Assembly: GCF_001544695.2 (NCBI RefSeq)
Contig: NZ_FCOM02000024.1
Span: 1 to 64,000 of the forward strand
From: Caballeronia arvi
Lineage (GTDB): Bacteria > Pseudomonadota > Gammaproteobacteria > Burkholderiales > Burkholderiaceae
DNA length: 64,000 bases
Direction of reading: 5' to 3'
Part shown: positions 8,186-20,366 of the stretch, piece by piece
Layout: every line of letters starts with the position of its first letter
Position numbering within the stretch: position 1 is the stretch's first letter
Position numbers and translations under genes: made by a program
The notes under the pieces: model-generated
Told to the model about the DNA's origin: nothing
What the model saw: the letters and a program-made list of their open reading frames with translations, nothing else
Databases searched by the model: none

Positions 8186-10309
8186 TCAATGCACCGCCTG
8201 ACCCGACATCCCGTTATGCCTCAACAACGCATCGATATCCGGCTCCCGTCCGCGAAACGCCTTGAACGAATCCATCGCCGGCCGGCTGCCGCCGACTTCC
8301 AGAATCTCGCGTCGATAGCGCGTGCCCGTAGTCGCATCCAGCACCGAACCGTTGCCCGCCATGGCAGCTTCCTCGAACGCGGCGTACGCATCGGCCGAAA
8401 GCACTTCCGCCCACTTGTAGCTGTAGTAGCCCGCCGCATATCCGCCCGCGAAAATATGGCTGAACGTGTTCGGCCAGCGCGAGAACGGCGTCTGCGGAAT
8501 CACATGAAACTTCTCGTTGATCTCGCGTGCGAGGTCGTTCACGTTCTGCGTCGCGTTCGCCGGATCGTAGGACGTGTGCAGCACCATGTCGAACATCGAG
8601 AAGACGATCTGACGCAGCGTGCCGAGACCGCTCTGGAAGTTCTTCGCGGCGAGCATCTTGTCGAAGAGCTCGCGCGGCAGCGGCGCGCCGGTATCGACGT
8701 GCGCGGACATGTCGGTGAGCACGTCCCACTCCCAGCAGAAGTTCTCCATGAACTGCGACGGCAACTCGACCGCATCCCACTCGACGCCGTTGATGCCCGA
8801 CACGCCCAGCTCATCGACGCGCGTCAGCATGTGATGCAGCCCGTGCCCGAACTCGTGAAACAGCGTGATGACTTCATCGTGCGTGAAGCATGCGGGCTTG
8901 CCACCCACCGGCGCCGAGAAGTTGCAGGTGAGATACGCGACCGGTGTCTGCACGCCGCCCTGCGTGCGCTTGTGACGTGAACGCGCGTCGTCCATCCAGG
9001 CGCCGCCGCGCTTGCCTTCGCGCGCGTAGAGATCCAGATAGAACTGCGCGACGAGCGTGCCGTCCTTGTTCTCGACGCGGAAGAAGCGCACGTCCGGATT
9101 CCACACGGCGGCTTCGTCGCGGCGGATCGACACGTTGAAGAGCGTCTCGGTGACCTTGAACAGGCCCTTCAGCACGGCTTCCTGCGGGAAGTACTGCTTC
9201 ACTTCGTTCTCGGAGAACGAATAGCGCTTCTGACGCAGCTTCTCGGCCGCATACGCGATATCCCACGGCTGCAGCTCCGGCATGCCGAGCTCGGTCGCGG
9301 CGAACGCGCGCAGTTCCATCCAGTCGTTCTCGGCGTAGGGACGCGCACGCGTCGCCAGATCTTCGAGGAAGGCAATGACTTGCGCGGGCGATTCGGCCAT
9401 CTTCGGCGCGAGCGACACTTCCGCGAAATTCTGATACCCGAGCGTCTTCGCTTCTTCCTCGCGCAGCTTCAGATTCTCGACGACGTTCGCCGTGTTGTCC
9501 CACTCGGCTTTGCCGTCGCCATAAGTTGCGCCAAGCTCCGACGCGCGCGTGACGTATGCGCGGTACATCGCTTCGCGCATCGGGCGATGTTCGGCGTATT
9601 GCAGCACCGGGAAATACGACGGGAAATGCAGCGTGAACTTCCAGCCGCCCTTGCCGTCGCGCTGGGCGGCTTCGCGGGCCGCTTCGATCACGTCATCGGG
9701 CAGGCCGGCGAGGTCGCGTTCCTGGGTGACGATGTACGCGTAGGCGTTCGTCGAATCGAGCACGTGATCGGAGAACGCCTTCGCAAGCGCCGCCTGTTCT
9801 TCCTGCAGTTGCGCGAAACGCGGCTTGCGGTCTTCGGGCAATTCGGCGCCGGAAAGGCGGAAATCGCGCAACGAGTTTTCGAGGATCTTTTTGCGCTCTG
9901 CGGACAGCCCGGCGAATTCCGTCCCGGCGGCGATCGCCTTGTACTTCTCGTAGAGCGCAAGATTCTGGCCGACGCTCGCGGAAAATTCGGTGACGCGTGG
10001 CAGATTCTCGGCGTGGGCGGCGCGCAGCTCCGGGGTATCGGCGACGGCGTTCAAATGGCCGATGACGCCCCACGCGCGCGACAGCTTCTCGGATTCCTCC
10101 TCGAGCGCCTCGACGACGTCCTTCCATGTCGCGGGCGTGTCGGGCGCGGCCGCGCGGTCGACGGCGGCTTTCGCATTGGCGAGCAGCACATCGAGCGCCG
10201 GCGTGACGTGCGCGGGCTGGATTTCGCCGAAGCGCGGGAGATCGGAAAAATCGAGCAGCGGATTGGCCGCTGCCGCATCGGACGTGATGGCTGACGTGGT
10301 ATCGCTCAT
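8186..10309 (-). CDS. prlC: Oligopeptidase A, M3 family zinc metallopeptidase
   Basis: The 707-aa length is usual for the thimet oligopeptidase/PrlC family. The zinc motif HEFGHGLHH begins at His485, with the distal Glu region GVEWDAVELPSQFMENF downstream as in M3 enzymes. The cytoplasmic enzyme degrades short peptides, including cleaved signal peptides, downstream of ATP-dependent proteases. No signal sequence is present. The gene is read away from folD, 164 bp from the folD stop, on the same strand. Confidence 0.95.
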   Translation of the reverse strand: MSDTTSAITSDAAAANPLLDFSDLPRFGEIQPAHVTPALDVLLANAKAAVDRAAAPDTPATWKDVVEALEEESEKLSRAWGVIGHLNAVADTPELRAAHAENLPRVTEFSASVGQNLALYEKYKAIAAGTEFAGLSAERKKILENSLRDFRLSGAELPEDRKPRFAQLQEEQAALAKAFSDHVLDSTNAYAYIVTQERDLAGLPDDVIEAAREAAQRDGKGGWKFTLHFPSYFPVLQYAEHRPMREAMYRAYVTRASELGATYGDGKAEWDNTANVVENLKLREEEAKTLGYQNFAEVSLAPKMAESPAQVIAFLEDLATRARPYAENDWMELRAFAATELGMPELQPWDIAYAAEKLRQKRYSFSENEVKQYFPQEAVLKGLFKVTETLFNVSIRRDEAAVWNPDVRFFRVENKDGTLVAQFYLDLYAREGKRGGAWMDDARSRHKRTQGGVQTPVAYLTCNFSAPVGGKPACFTHDEVITLFHEFGHGLHHMLTRVDELGVSGINGVEWDAVELPSQFMENFCWEWDVLTDMSAHVDTGAPLPRELFDKMLAAKNFQSGLGTLRQIVFSMFDMVLHTSYDPANATQNVNDLAREINEKFHVIPQTPFSRWPNTFSHIFAGGYAAGYYSYKWAEVLSADAYAAFEEAAMAGNGSVLDATTGTRYRREILEVGGSRPAMDSFKAFRGREPDIDALLRHNGMSGQAVH

Positions 10310-10473
10310 GGCTCTCCCGTTCTGGTGTTGGGTGAAGCCCGGGCGGGACAGTAGAACAAACTGAACAAATGCCCCGCGCCGGCTCGTTCCGAGATTATTG
10401 GGGCGGGCGGGGCAAATTCCAATCGATTGTTTTTAAGGGGCCGATTAACGTCGATCAACGCCCCGCGCCGACA

Positions 10474-11328
10474 TCAGGCTTGCGCCGCGCGCTCGGCCGC
10501 TTCGATCGTGTTGACGAGCAGCATCGTGATGGTCATCGGGCCTACGCCGCCCGGCACCGGCGTGATGTAGCCGGCCACTTCCTTCACCGCGGCGAAATCG
10601 ACGTCGCCGCACAGCTTGCCTTCGTCGTTGCGGTTCATGCCGACGTCGATCACCGTCGCGCCGGGCTTCACCATGTCGGCGGTGACGATGTTGCGGCGCC
10701 CGACCGCCGCGACGATCACATCGGCGTCGCGCGTGTGGCGAGCGATATCGCGCGTCTTGCTATGGCAGATCGTGACGGTCGCGCCGGCTTCGAGCAGCAG
10801 GAGCGCCATCGGCTTGCCGACGATGTTCGAGCGGCCGATCACCACCGCGTTCGCGCCTTTCAGATCGATCTTGTGCGCCTGGAACATCTTCATCACGCCG
10901 TAGGGCGTGCATGGACGAAAGAGCGGCTTGCCGGTCAAGAGCGCGCCCGCATTGGCGACGTGAAAGCCGTCGACGTCCTTTTCGGGCGCGATCGCTTCGA
11001 TGACCTTGTGGCTGTCGACGTGCGCGGGAAGCGGCAGTTGCACGAGAATGCCGTGGATCGACGGATCGGCGTTGAGCTTCGCGATGTGCGCGAGCAGCTC
11101 GCCTTGCGTGAGCGTCGCGGGGAAGCGGTCCATCACCGAATGCAGGCCGTTGTCGTGGCACGCCTTCACCTTGTTGCGCACGTAGACTTCGCTCGCCGGG
11201 TTGTCACCGACGAGCACGACGGCAAGGCCCGGCTTGTGGCCACGAGCGGTGAGGGCGGCGGCGCGCGTGGCGACATCGGCGCGAAGAGTCTTGGAAAGGG
11301 CGTTGCCGTCGATGAGTTGGGCGGTCAT
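10474..11328 (-). CDS. folD: Bifunctional methylenetetrahydrofolate dehydrogenase / methenyl-THF cyclohydrolase
   Basis: FolD interconverts 5,10-methylene-THF, 5,10-methenyl-THF and 10-formyl-THF in one-carbon metabolism, using NADP. The start is placed at 11328 ([12 protein letters not shown]), which gives 284 aa, the normal family length; a longer in-frame start would add 35 unconserved residues. Visible motifs are [11 protein letters not shown] with the catalytic Lys region, GILVQLPLP, the dinucleotide-binding [11 protein letters not shown] and the C-terminal PGGVGPMT signature. Confidence 0.97.
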   Translation of the reverse strand: MTAQLIDGNALSKTLRADVATRAAALTARGHKPGLAVVLVGDNPASEVYVRNKVKACHDNGLHSVMDRFPATLTQGELLAHIAKLNADPSIHGILVQLPLPAHVDSHKVIEAIAPEKDVDGFHVANAGALLTGKPLFRPCTPYGVMKMFQAHKIDLKGANAVVIGRSNIVGKPMALLLLEAGATVTICHSKTRDIARHTRDADVIVAAVGRRNIVTADMVKPGATVIDVGMNRNDEGKLCGDVDFAAVKEVAGYITPVPGGVGPMTITMLLVNTIEAAERAAQA

Positions 11329-11548
11329 GGCGAATCGGATCGAGGATGGGCGAGGGCGCGAGGGCGTGAGAGGGCTCATGACCGGCGCCGTGCCCGCTGC
11401 TCTCTCCGGCTGCGGTGCGCGGCGCTCGCGCAAGTTGCTGGGCGCGCTTTCGGCGAACGCGCCCTTGGGAAAGGGCGAAATTATACCGCCGGGGGCTTTC
11501 CCGCGTTTTAAGTCGCCATTGCCGCCGATCCGTCGATGCCGCCGATAT

Positions 11549-12460
11549 TTATGGCGAGACCGCCTTCCAGGACGAATCGGGGTCGAACGACTTGATCGCG
11601 GCCGAGCGCTGGATCGACGCGGGACCGAGGTCCTTCTCGTAAATCTGCCCGTCCTGATTGACGATGAACGTCATCACGCCCGTCTGGCCGTAGTGCGCGG
11701 GCGTCGCGATCAGACCGAAACCCTGCTTGATCTGGCCGCCCTGCATGTAGTTCTTCGCGCCGCCTTGCGCGTGCGAGCCCTGCGCCGTCAGGATGCGGTA
11801 GTGATAGCCGTAATAGCCGTCGGCGGCGCTCGGTTTGTTGGGCATCGTCGCAGCGAGCGGGCCGAGCGGGCTTTCGGGCTCGCCGGGCGCCGTGTGCCAG
11901 TAGAGGCCGTCGCGCTTGCCGGCCGTGCTGACGAAGCGGTCGGCGTAGTGTTCCGTCGTCTTCTGATAGTCGTTTTGCGCGGCGACGTACGCGAGCACGA
12001 CCTGCATCGCCGACAGCTCGTTGCGGCCGATGCGCCGCGTGGCCATCTCGTCGCGCGCGGCGGGCATGTCGAAGCGCCAGCCCTTCGCGACCTTCACGAG
12101 CGGAATCGGCAGCGTCCAGCCGCTCGTGCCTGCCTCGATATGCGCGGCCGGGCGCCCGTCCAGCGGCTTCTCATCCTCGACGATGCGATGCTGCTGCGCC
12201 CACGCGCCGAGATAGGCATAGATGTCCTGCTCGCCGATGGTGCCTTCGGGCACGTAACGCCGATGGTCCTTGCCGAGCACTTTGGCGAGCGCGGTTTCGT
12301 CGTTGGTGGCGATGGCGTCGGTGAGCGCCTGCGCCGCGGCTTCCGCGGTCGGATAGACGGTCTGCGCTTTGACTGCCGATGTGCCGAGCACAAGCGACAC
12401 GGCGATGCAGGCGCGCAGCAACGGCTTTTTGTATGAGGCGAATGTTTGGGTAGCGGTCAT
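11549..12460 (-). CDS. DUF2950 family secreted protein
   Basis: The 303-aa product has an N-terminal signal peptide ([20 protein letters not shown], cleavage near VKAQ) followed by a DUF2950 domain. The domain is recognised by the start [16 protein letters not shown] and by the C-terminal block [23 protein letters not shown] and [19 protein letters not shown]. The start is chosen at ATG 12460, preceded by GAGGAG; the longer frame upstream is the antisense-like composition of the neighbouring gene. The domain's function is unknown; it is usually encoded beside DUF3300, as here. Envelope location is inferred. Confidence 0.85.
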   Translation of the reverse strand: MTATQTFASYKKPLLRACIAVSLVLGTSAVKAQTVYPTAEAAAQALTDAIATNDETALAKVLGKDHRRYVPEGTIGEQDIYAYLGAWAQQHRIVEDEKPLDGRPAAHIEAGTSGWTLPIPLVKVAKGWRFDMPAARDEMATRRIGRNELSAMQVVLAYVAAQNDYQKTTEHYADRFVSTAGKRDGLYWHTAPGEPESPLGPLAATMPNKPSAADGYYGYHYRILTAQGSHAQGGAKNYMQGGQIKQGFGLIATPAHYGQTGVMTFIVNQDGQIYEKDLGPASIQRSAAIKSFDPDSSWKAVSP

Positions 12461-12519
12461 CTCGGGCTCCTCAATCTGGCGTTCGCCGCGTGCGCGGCGC
12501 CTGGGCGTCGGGTCGATCA

Positions 12520-13920
12520 TCAACGGCGATGAAAGCCTCCGCCTCCACCTCCACCTCGATGGAACCCGCCGCCCCCACCGCCGCCGCCGCCGCGCTCGAA
12601 TCCGCCGCCGCCCCCACCGCCGCCTCCACCCCCGCCGAATCCGCCACCGCCCGCGCCGGCCTGACGCTGCGTGCCGCCGCCGCCCCCGCCGACACGGTTG
12701 TGCGACTGATTGGCGAACGATTCGCGGCTCGCCTGTCCGCGCTGCATGTCCTGCCGCGCGCCGTTGCCGTCGCCCGCGCCGCGCAGCGCGTTGTCGCGGT
12801 TCACATTCTGCGAGCTCTGCCGCAGGTTGCTCGTGTCGCGCGCGTTCGGCCCGCCGCCTTGCCGGATGCTCTGCGCCCGCTGGCTCGCCGATTCGTTGAG
12901 GTTCTGCCCGGTGCGCTGCTGCAGCGTCTGCGCGGCCTGCGAGCGCGCGTCCTCGCGGCCGCGATACTGGTTGGCGTTCGCGCCGCGATTGGCGTTGTTG
13001 AGCGTGTTCTGCCGGTTCGCGGCGACATTGGTCCGGTTGAACTGCGGATCGTTGCGGTTCCAGCGCACGTTGTTGCTGTTCGCGTTGATGCGGTTGTTCG
13101 TGTTGATGTTGTTGTAGCGGTTCACGTTGACATTCACGTCGCCGTGGCCCCAGTTGCAGTTGCCCCACAGCGAATTCACGACCGCGACGCCCGCGCCGAA
13201 CGCGAGGCCGGACATGAATCCCGTCGCGATCGCGTAGCCGGGCGGCGGCGGCACATAGACCGGCGGATACGCGGGATACGGCCACGTGCCGTAGACGACC
13301 GTCGGGTTGTACGTCGGCACATAGACGACCTGCGGATTGGCCGGCTCGATCTGGATCACCGTCGTGCTGGTGGTCGTGCTGCCGGGCGGCGGCGGCGCCG
13401 TCGTGACTTTCTGCTGCTCGGTCGTCTTGAGATTGCCCGCCTTTTGCGCCGCACTCCGCAGACGTTGCACCGAGTCCATCACGTCGCTGGGCTGCGCGAT
13501 GAACGCGTTGCCGAGCTGCGTCACCCAGTCGATCTTGGAGGCCATCGTTGCGAGCGCCTGCGGGAACGCGACGAGCGATTGCACGCTCGGGTCCCAGGGC
13601 TCGGACTGCACGGCTTTCACCGCGTCGTCGCCCTTGACGTTCGGATTCGCCTTCGACCACGCCTCCGCGTCGGTGACTTGCGACGGATACGTCGACGCCA
13701 TCAGTACCTGCGCGAGCAGCGCGTCGGGATAGAGCGCGACGGGCGCTGTGAGCGCGTCGAGCTGCTGGTTCGTGAGCTTCTGCGCAGCCGGCGCTTCGGT
13801 CTGCGCGTATGCGTCTCCCGAATGCGTCGTGAGAAGCGGCATTGCGGCGAGCGCGGCGGCGAGCATGATCGCTCTCACCGTGCCGATACGCGAATCAATG
13901 ACACGAATTCGTTTCGACAT
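12520..13920 (-). CDS. DUF3300 domain protein with long Gly-rich tail
   Basis: The start is ATG 13920 (MSKRIRVIDS), preceded by a G-rich Shine-Dalgarno GGGGGGAC; the product is 466 aa. It has a signal sequence or N-terminal membrane helix (about 15-40), then the DUF3300 domain (ALTAPVALYPDALLAQVLMA, QVVYVPTYNPTVVYG). A segment rich in Asn (NRYNNINTNNRINANSNN) follows. The last about 60 residues are nearly all Gly, with a few Phe, Arg and His. It lies 59 bp upstream of the DUF2950 gene on the same strand, so the two probably form an operon. The low-complexity tail resembles glycine-rich envelope or adhesive proteins, but no function is established. Confidence 0.85.
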   Translation of the reverse strand: MSKRIRVIDSRIGTVRAIMLAAALAAMPLLTTHSGDAYAQTEAPAAQKLTNQQLDALTAPVALYPDALLAQVLMASTYPSQVTDAEAWSKANPNVKGDDAVKAVQSEPWDPSVQSLVAFPQALATMASKIDWVTQLGNAFIAQPSDVMDSVQRLRSAAQKAGNLKTTEQQKVTTAPPPPGSTTTSTTVIQIEPANPQVVYVPTYNPTVVYGTWPYPAYPPVYVPPPPGYAIATGFMSGLAFGAGVAVVNSLWGNCNWGHGDVNVNVNRYNNINTNNRINANSNNVRWNRNDPQFNRTNVAANRQNTLNNANRGANANQYRGREDARSQAAQTLQQRTGQNLNESASQRAQSIRQGGGPNARDTSNLRQSSQNVNRDNALRGAGDGNGARQDMQRGQASRESFANQSHNRVGGGGGGTQRQAGAGGGGFGGGGGGGGGGGGFERGGGGGGGGGFHRGGGGGGGFHRR

Positions 13921-14099
13921 CGAGTCCCCCCGTGCAAGACGTTGCATTGCCGTAGCCCGTTGCGCGTGCCGGATTGAAGCGAAGGAATCAGGCCGTGGAA
14001 GCGGCGTGATTCAGCCAATATCACTTTTCAGTTCGGCAGACAACGGGGCTTCGGAGGGAGGCAAGAGACACGTTCGCGCGAGCGCGCGCCGTGAGAGGT

Positions 14100-14127
14100 G
14101 CGGCCGGCGCGAGAAGACGCCGGCCGC
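14100..14127 (-). terminator. GC-rich hairpin after the FixJ-type regulator
   Basis: GCGGCCGGCG (14100-14109) pairs perfectly with CGCCGGCCGC (14118-14127) around an 8-nt loop, 17 bp beyond the regulator's stop codon. No clear U-run follows on the minus strand. It may be a weak terminator or an mRNA 3'-end stabiliser. Confidence 0.5.
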
Positions 14128-14143
14128 TGAGAGAGATGGACCG

Positions 14144-14779
14144 TTACTGTTGCGGCTTGTTCGACAGCGCGAGGCGCAGCAGATCGGCAACGGTATTCAC
14201 GGAGAGCTTCTCCATGATGTTCGCGCGATGCGCTTCCACGGTCTTGATGCTGATGCCGAGATCGTCGGCGATCTGCTTGTTCAGGCGCCCCGCGATGATG
14301 CGCTCGAGCACCTGATGCTCGCGCGCCGTCAGCTTGCCCAGGCGCTCGGCGGCGGCGCGCTGCTGCTGCACGCTCGTGCTCTCGCTGCGCGCCTTTTCCA
14401 GCATGCGCTCCACGAGCTTGCGCAGTTCCGCTTCGTCGAAAGGCTTTTCGATGAAGTCCATCGCGCCTTTTTTCATGGTCGAGACGGCCATCGGCACGTC
14501 GCCATGACCCGTCACGAAGATGATCGGCAGCAGCGAATTCTCGGCGATGAGTTTCTCCTGCAACTCGAGACCCGTCATGCCGGCCATGCGCACGTCGAGA
14601 ATCAGGCAGGAGATCGCGCCGGAATGGGAAATCGGCAAATAGACGTCGAGGAACGATTCCGCGCTGGAGAAACATTGAACGCGATAGCCGTTTGCTTCGA
14701 GCAGCCAGCGCAAGGAATCACGCACGGCTTCGTCATCGTCGACGACGAAGACGGTTTCCTGAGTGGTGACTGTGCTCAT
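14144..14779 (-). CDS. FixJ-family response regulator
   Basis: The start ATG 14779 overlaps the kinase stop codon in an ATGA arrangement, so translation is probably coupled; the product is 211 aa. The receiver domain (about residues 8-125) has the acidic pocket VVDDDE, phospho-acceptor Asp62 in LILDVRMAG, Thr in FVTGHGD and Lys in IEKPF. A LuxR-type helix-turn-helix follows (LTAREHQVLERIIAG, LGISIKTVEAHRANIMEKL). It acts as a DNA-binding output for the upstream PAS kinase. The pair diverges from the pyruvate dehydrogenase genes, but a regulatory link is only inferred. Confidence 0.93.
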   Translation of the reverse strand: MSTVTTQETVFVVDDDEAVRDSLRWLLEANGYRVQCFSSAESFLDVYLPISHSGAISCLILDVRMAGMTGLELQEKLIAENSLLPIIFVTGHGDVPMAVSTMKKGAMDFIEKPFDEAELRKLVERMLEKARSESTSVQQQRAAAERLGKLTAREHQVLERIIAGRLNKQIADDLGISIKTVEAHRANIMEKLSVNTVADLLRLALSNKPQQ

Positions 14780-17310
14780 AGTTCTCCCGTAACTGTTTGT
14801 TGTCTCGTATGTTCGTCCTGCGCATCCGTGCCGCCCGTGCCCGATGATCCTTCCACTTCGCCGATCGGCAGGCTGCAGTGGAAAGTCGCGCCGGTCACGT
14901 GGCCGTCCGCTTCGACGTTGTTGACCACCCAAAGGCGTCCGCGATGCGACTCGATGATCGAGCGGCAGATGTTCAGGCCCATGCCCATGCCGTCCGATTT
15001 GGTGCTGTAGAACGGCTCGAACAGGCGCTCGGCGGTTGCTTCGTCGACGCCCGGACCCTGATCGACCACGCTGATGCACACGACGCCGCCGTCCATGCGC
15101 ATCACGACGACGCGTATCACGGGATCGACGGCGTTCGGTTTCGCATCATGCATTGCTTCCGCGGCGTTTTTCAACAGGTTGACCAACACTTGTTCGATCA
15201 AAACCGGATCGACGTAGATCACCGGCATGCGCGAGCGGATTTCCGTGACGATGCGGATCTTGCGTTTGCGCGCCTCGATCTCCGCGAGACCGACCGCGTC
15301 CGCGACGATATCCGCGACGCGCGCGGCCTGGCGCTTGGGCTCGCTGCGCTTCACGAATTCGCGGATGCGCTTGATGATCATGCCCGCGCGCACAGCCTGC
15401 TGCGCGGTCTTTTCGAGCACGGGAAGGAGCGTTTCCTGCGTCATGCGGCCGGATTTGACCAGCGCGACGCAGCCCGAGCAGTAGTTGTTGATCGCGGCGA
15501 GCGGCTGGTTCAGCTCGTGCGCGAGCGACGAGGCCATTTCGCCCATTGTCATCAGGCGGCTCGTGAACTGCAGCTTTTCTTCCTGCTGATGCGCGAGTTC
15601 CTGCGCCTGCTTGCGCTGCGTGATGTCGGTCGCGATCTGCATCTGCGCGAGATGGCCGTCGACCCACTGGATGTACTGGCGGCGCACTTCAAACCACTTC
15701 TGGATGCCGTCGACATACACTTCCTGCGCGTCCGCCGAGCTCTCGGTGAGCGCGGTTGCGGGCAGGCCGGCGTAAGTATCGACCATGTCGATGGTGTCGG
15801 ACGAGCTTTGCGAGCTACCGTCGAATGCGGCGCCCGCGAGCTCCAGATGGCCGTCCGGACGGATGCCGAACAGATGCCGGTAATAGCGGTTCGCGAAGAG
15901 CAGCTCAGCTTCGTCGGCGGCGAGCACGGACACGGCTGCGTCGAGGCTTTCGAGCACGGTCGTGAAGCGCTCGTGCGCGGCGGCGAGTTCCTCGCGCGCG
16001 CGCTTCGGCTCGGTGATGTCCGTCATCGACGACATCCAGCCGGTCTGACGCCCCGAACTGTCGATCAGCGGCGAGACGTACAGGCGCGCATGGAAGAACG
16101 AGCCGTCCTTGCGGCGCACGCGCAGCTCGAAGCCGGAAGAGGGCGCCTTGCCGCGCAAGGTCATGTCGAGCTGGCGCTGCATCTCGGGATACGCGTCGCG
16201 CGGCCAGTACGGGAACGGCGCATTCTTGCCGACGAGATCGCTCTCGTCCCAGCCGGTCATGCGGCAGAACGCCGGATTCACGTGCGTGATGCGGCCGTGC
16301 ATGTCGAGCACGCGCATGCCGATCAGCACGGAGTTTTCCATCGCGCGGCGAAAGAACGCTTCAGCGTAGAGCGCCTGCTGCGCCTCGAAGCGCTGGCGCG
16401 TGTGCTTCCACAGGCTCCACAAGCTCCACAGCACGAAACACGACAAACCCGCGACGAGCCACACCAGCGTGTTGTTGGTGAAGTTCGTGAGCTGCGGATA
16501 CGAATACACGCGCACCGACAGCCCTTGCCCCGGCGGGTCGAGCGGCAGGTCGTAGAACATGTCGCGCGGCAGACGCGGACGGCTCGACGTGGTCGCGAGC
16601 TCGCGGTTGTTCAGATCGGTGATGGAGATTTTGTACTTCGCCGACAGTTCGCTCGGAATGTCGTGCTTGAGGATGCCTTCGATCGAGAACACCGCCGCGA
16701 TCGAGCCGAGAAACTCGCGATCGCGGAAGACGGGCGTCTGGAGGGTGATATAGCCGTTGCCGAGATCGTCGTAGAGCAGCGGCGAGTAGACTTGGCGGCG
16801 GCTGGTGCGCGCTTCGTCGAAGGCGGCCTGCACGGCCTCATCCATCTGCGTTTCGTTGGGTTTGGCGAGGCGCGATCCGAGCACGGGCAACGGCGTATTG
16901 GGCCAGCGCGGCTTATGCTCGCTCGTGTACCAGTTCATGTAGAGGATCTCGGGATGCCCCTGCATGATGTCCGTGGACGAGGTCTGGAAGTTTTGCGGGT
17001 CGCCGTGACCGGTCGCAATGTCGCGCGCGAGCGCCTGAATCTGTTCTTGTGCGCCCGTCATCGACAGGCGTATTTGTTGCTGCGCCCACGCGACATTGCG
17101 ATACAGCGTGTCTTCCTGCTGCTGTTGCTCGCGCCGGTTCAGACTCCACAGGATGAGACTCATCACCACCAGAAATACGAGGATGGAAATGAGCGGCGTG
17201 AGTAAATAGGAGTTCGACCACCACGGTCCGTGGTGCCAGCGAGAGGGCGAGGCGTCGGTCGGCTTGCGCGCGGACCTCGCCGAGCGTTTGATCAGCCGTT
17301 CGGTCAACAT
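14776..17310 (-). CDS. Membrane PAS-domain sensor histidine kinase (FixL/DctB-like)
   Basis: The 844-aa kinase has a first membrane helix at about 32-55 and a periplasmic double-Cache/CHASE-like sensor region (about 56-285), which includes NGYITLQTPVFRDREFLGS. A second membrane helix lies near 285-310. Two PAS domains follow (RRAMENSVLIGMRVLD, then ERFTTVLESLDAAVSVL). The H-box is LAHELNQPLAAI (His598) and the ATPase motifs are NLLKNAAEAM, DQGPGV and GMGMGLNIC. It pairs with the overlapping FixJ-type regulator. The periplasmic sensor suggests an extracellular carboxylate-type ligand, but the signal is unknown. Neighbouring aceE begins 283 bp away in the opposite direction. Confidence 0.92.
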   Translation of the reverse strand: MLTERLIKRSARSARKPTDASPSRWHHGPWWSNSYLLTPLISILVFLVVMSLILWSLNRREQQQQEDTLYRNVAWAQQQIRLSMTGAQEQIQALARDIATGHGDPQNFQTSSTDIMQGHPEILYMNWYTSEHKPRWPNTPLPVLGSRLAKPNETQMDEAVQAAFDEARTSRRQVYSPLLYDDLGNGYITLQTPVFRDREFLGSIAAVFSIEGILKHDIPSELSAKYKISITDLNNRELATTSSRPRLPRDMFYDLPLDPPGQGLSVRVYSYPQLTNFTNNTLVWLVAGLSCFVLWSLWSLWKHTRQRFEAQQALYAEAFFRRAMENSVLIGMRVLDMHGRITHVNPAFCRMTGWDESDLVGKNAPFPYWPRDAYPEMQRQLDMTLRGKAPSSGFELRVRRKDGSFFHARLYVSPLIDSSGRQTGWMSSMTDITEPKRAREELAAAHERFTTVLESLDAAVSVLAADEAELLFANRYYRHLFGIRPDGHLELAGAAFDGSSQSSSDTIDMVDTYAGLPATALTESSADAQEVYVDGIQKWFEVRRQYIQWVDGHLAQMQIATDITQRKQAQELAHQQEEKLQFTSRLMTMGEMASSLAHELNQPLAAINNYCSGCVALVKSGRMTQETLLPVLEKTAQQAVRAGMIIKRIREFVKRSEPKRQAARVADIVADAVGLAEIEARKRKIRIVTEIRSRMPVIYVDPVLIEQVLVNLLKNAAEAMHDAKPNAVDPVIRVVVMRMDGGVVCISVVDQGPGVDEATAERLFEPFYSTKSDGMGMGLNICRSIIESHRGRLWVVNNVEADGHVTGATFHCSLPIGEVEGSSGTGGTDAQDEHTRQQTVTGEL

Positions 17311-17480
17311 GGAAGCGATTGTAACGCACCACCTGATTGTTAAATGGCGTAAAAAGACGGTTGGGCAGGCTCGACTGCGGGAAAAGGAGGAGAAACATCT
17401 GAAGAAAAAAGTCTTATCGGACGGTGCGTTGCAGCAATTTTTCGTATGGTGAGATGAACTCTCATGATTTGAAAAATTCC

Positions 17481-17510
17481 TTGCGTCATGATCGCGACCC
17501 TCTTTAGAAT
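17481..17510 (+). promoter_or_regulatory. Putative sigma-70 promoter of the pyruvate dehydrogenase operon
   Basis: TTGCGT (17481-17486) is separated by 18 bp from TAGAAT (17505-17510), 84 bp upstream of the aceE start. It is the best-matching pair in this divergent spacer. Confidence 0.55.
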
Positions 17511-17511
17511 T

Positions 17512-17556
17512 GCCGGCACGCGGCCAGTGCCCGCCTTTTTGCGGGCGTGCGCCGGC
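17512..17556 (+). other. Large hairpin in the aceE leader
   Basis: GCCGGC (17512-17517) with ACGC pairs with GCGT and GCCGGC (17551-17556). Inside it GCCCGC pairs perfectly with GCGGGC around a CTTTTT loop. It lies directly after the predicted -10 box, so it would be at the very 5' end of the aceE mRNA. Confidence 0.6.
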
Positions 17557-17593
17557 GGTTTTCAGAGAGTGTTCCTCACATCAGGAGACGAGC

Positions 17594-20287
<2,694 letters not shown>

Positions 20288-20311
20288 AGGCATCGCCCCC
20301 GTGTGTTGTGA

Positions 20312-20344
20312 CGCGGCCTCTTTCCGAAGCGGAAAGAGGCCGCG
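20312..20344 (+). other. Perfect 14-bp hairpin in the aceE-aceF spacer
   Basis: CGCGGCCTCTTTCC (20312-20325) pairs perfectly with GGAAAGAGGCCGCG (20331-20344) around a 5-nt loop. No U-run follows, and aceF has its own Shine-Dalgarno right after. It is more likely an mRNA processing or stability element than a terminator. Confidence 0.75.
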
Positions 20345-20366
20345 TGCAACCCAGGAGACACTAATA

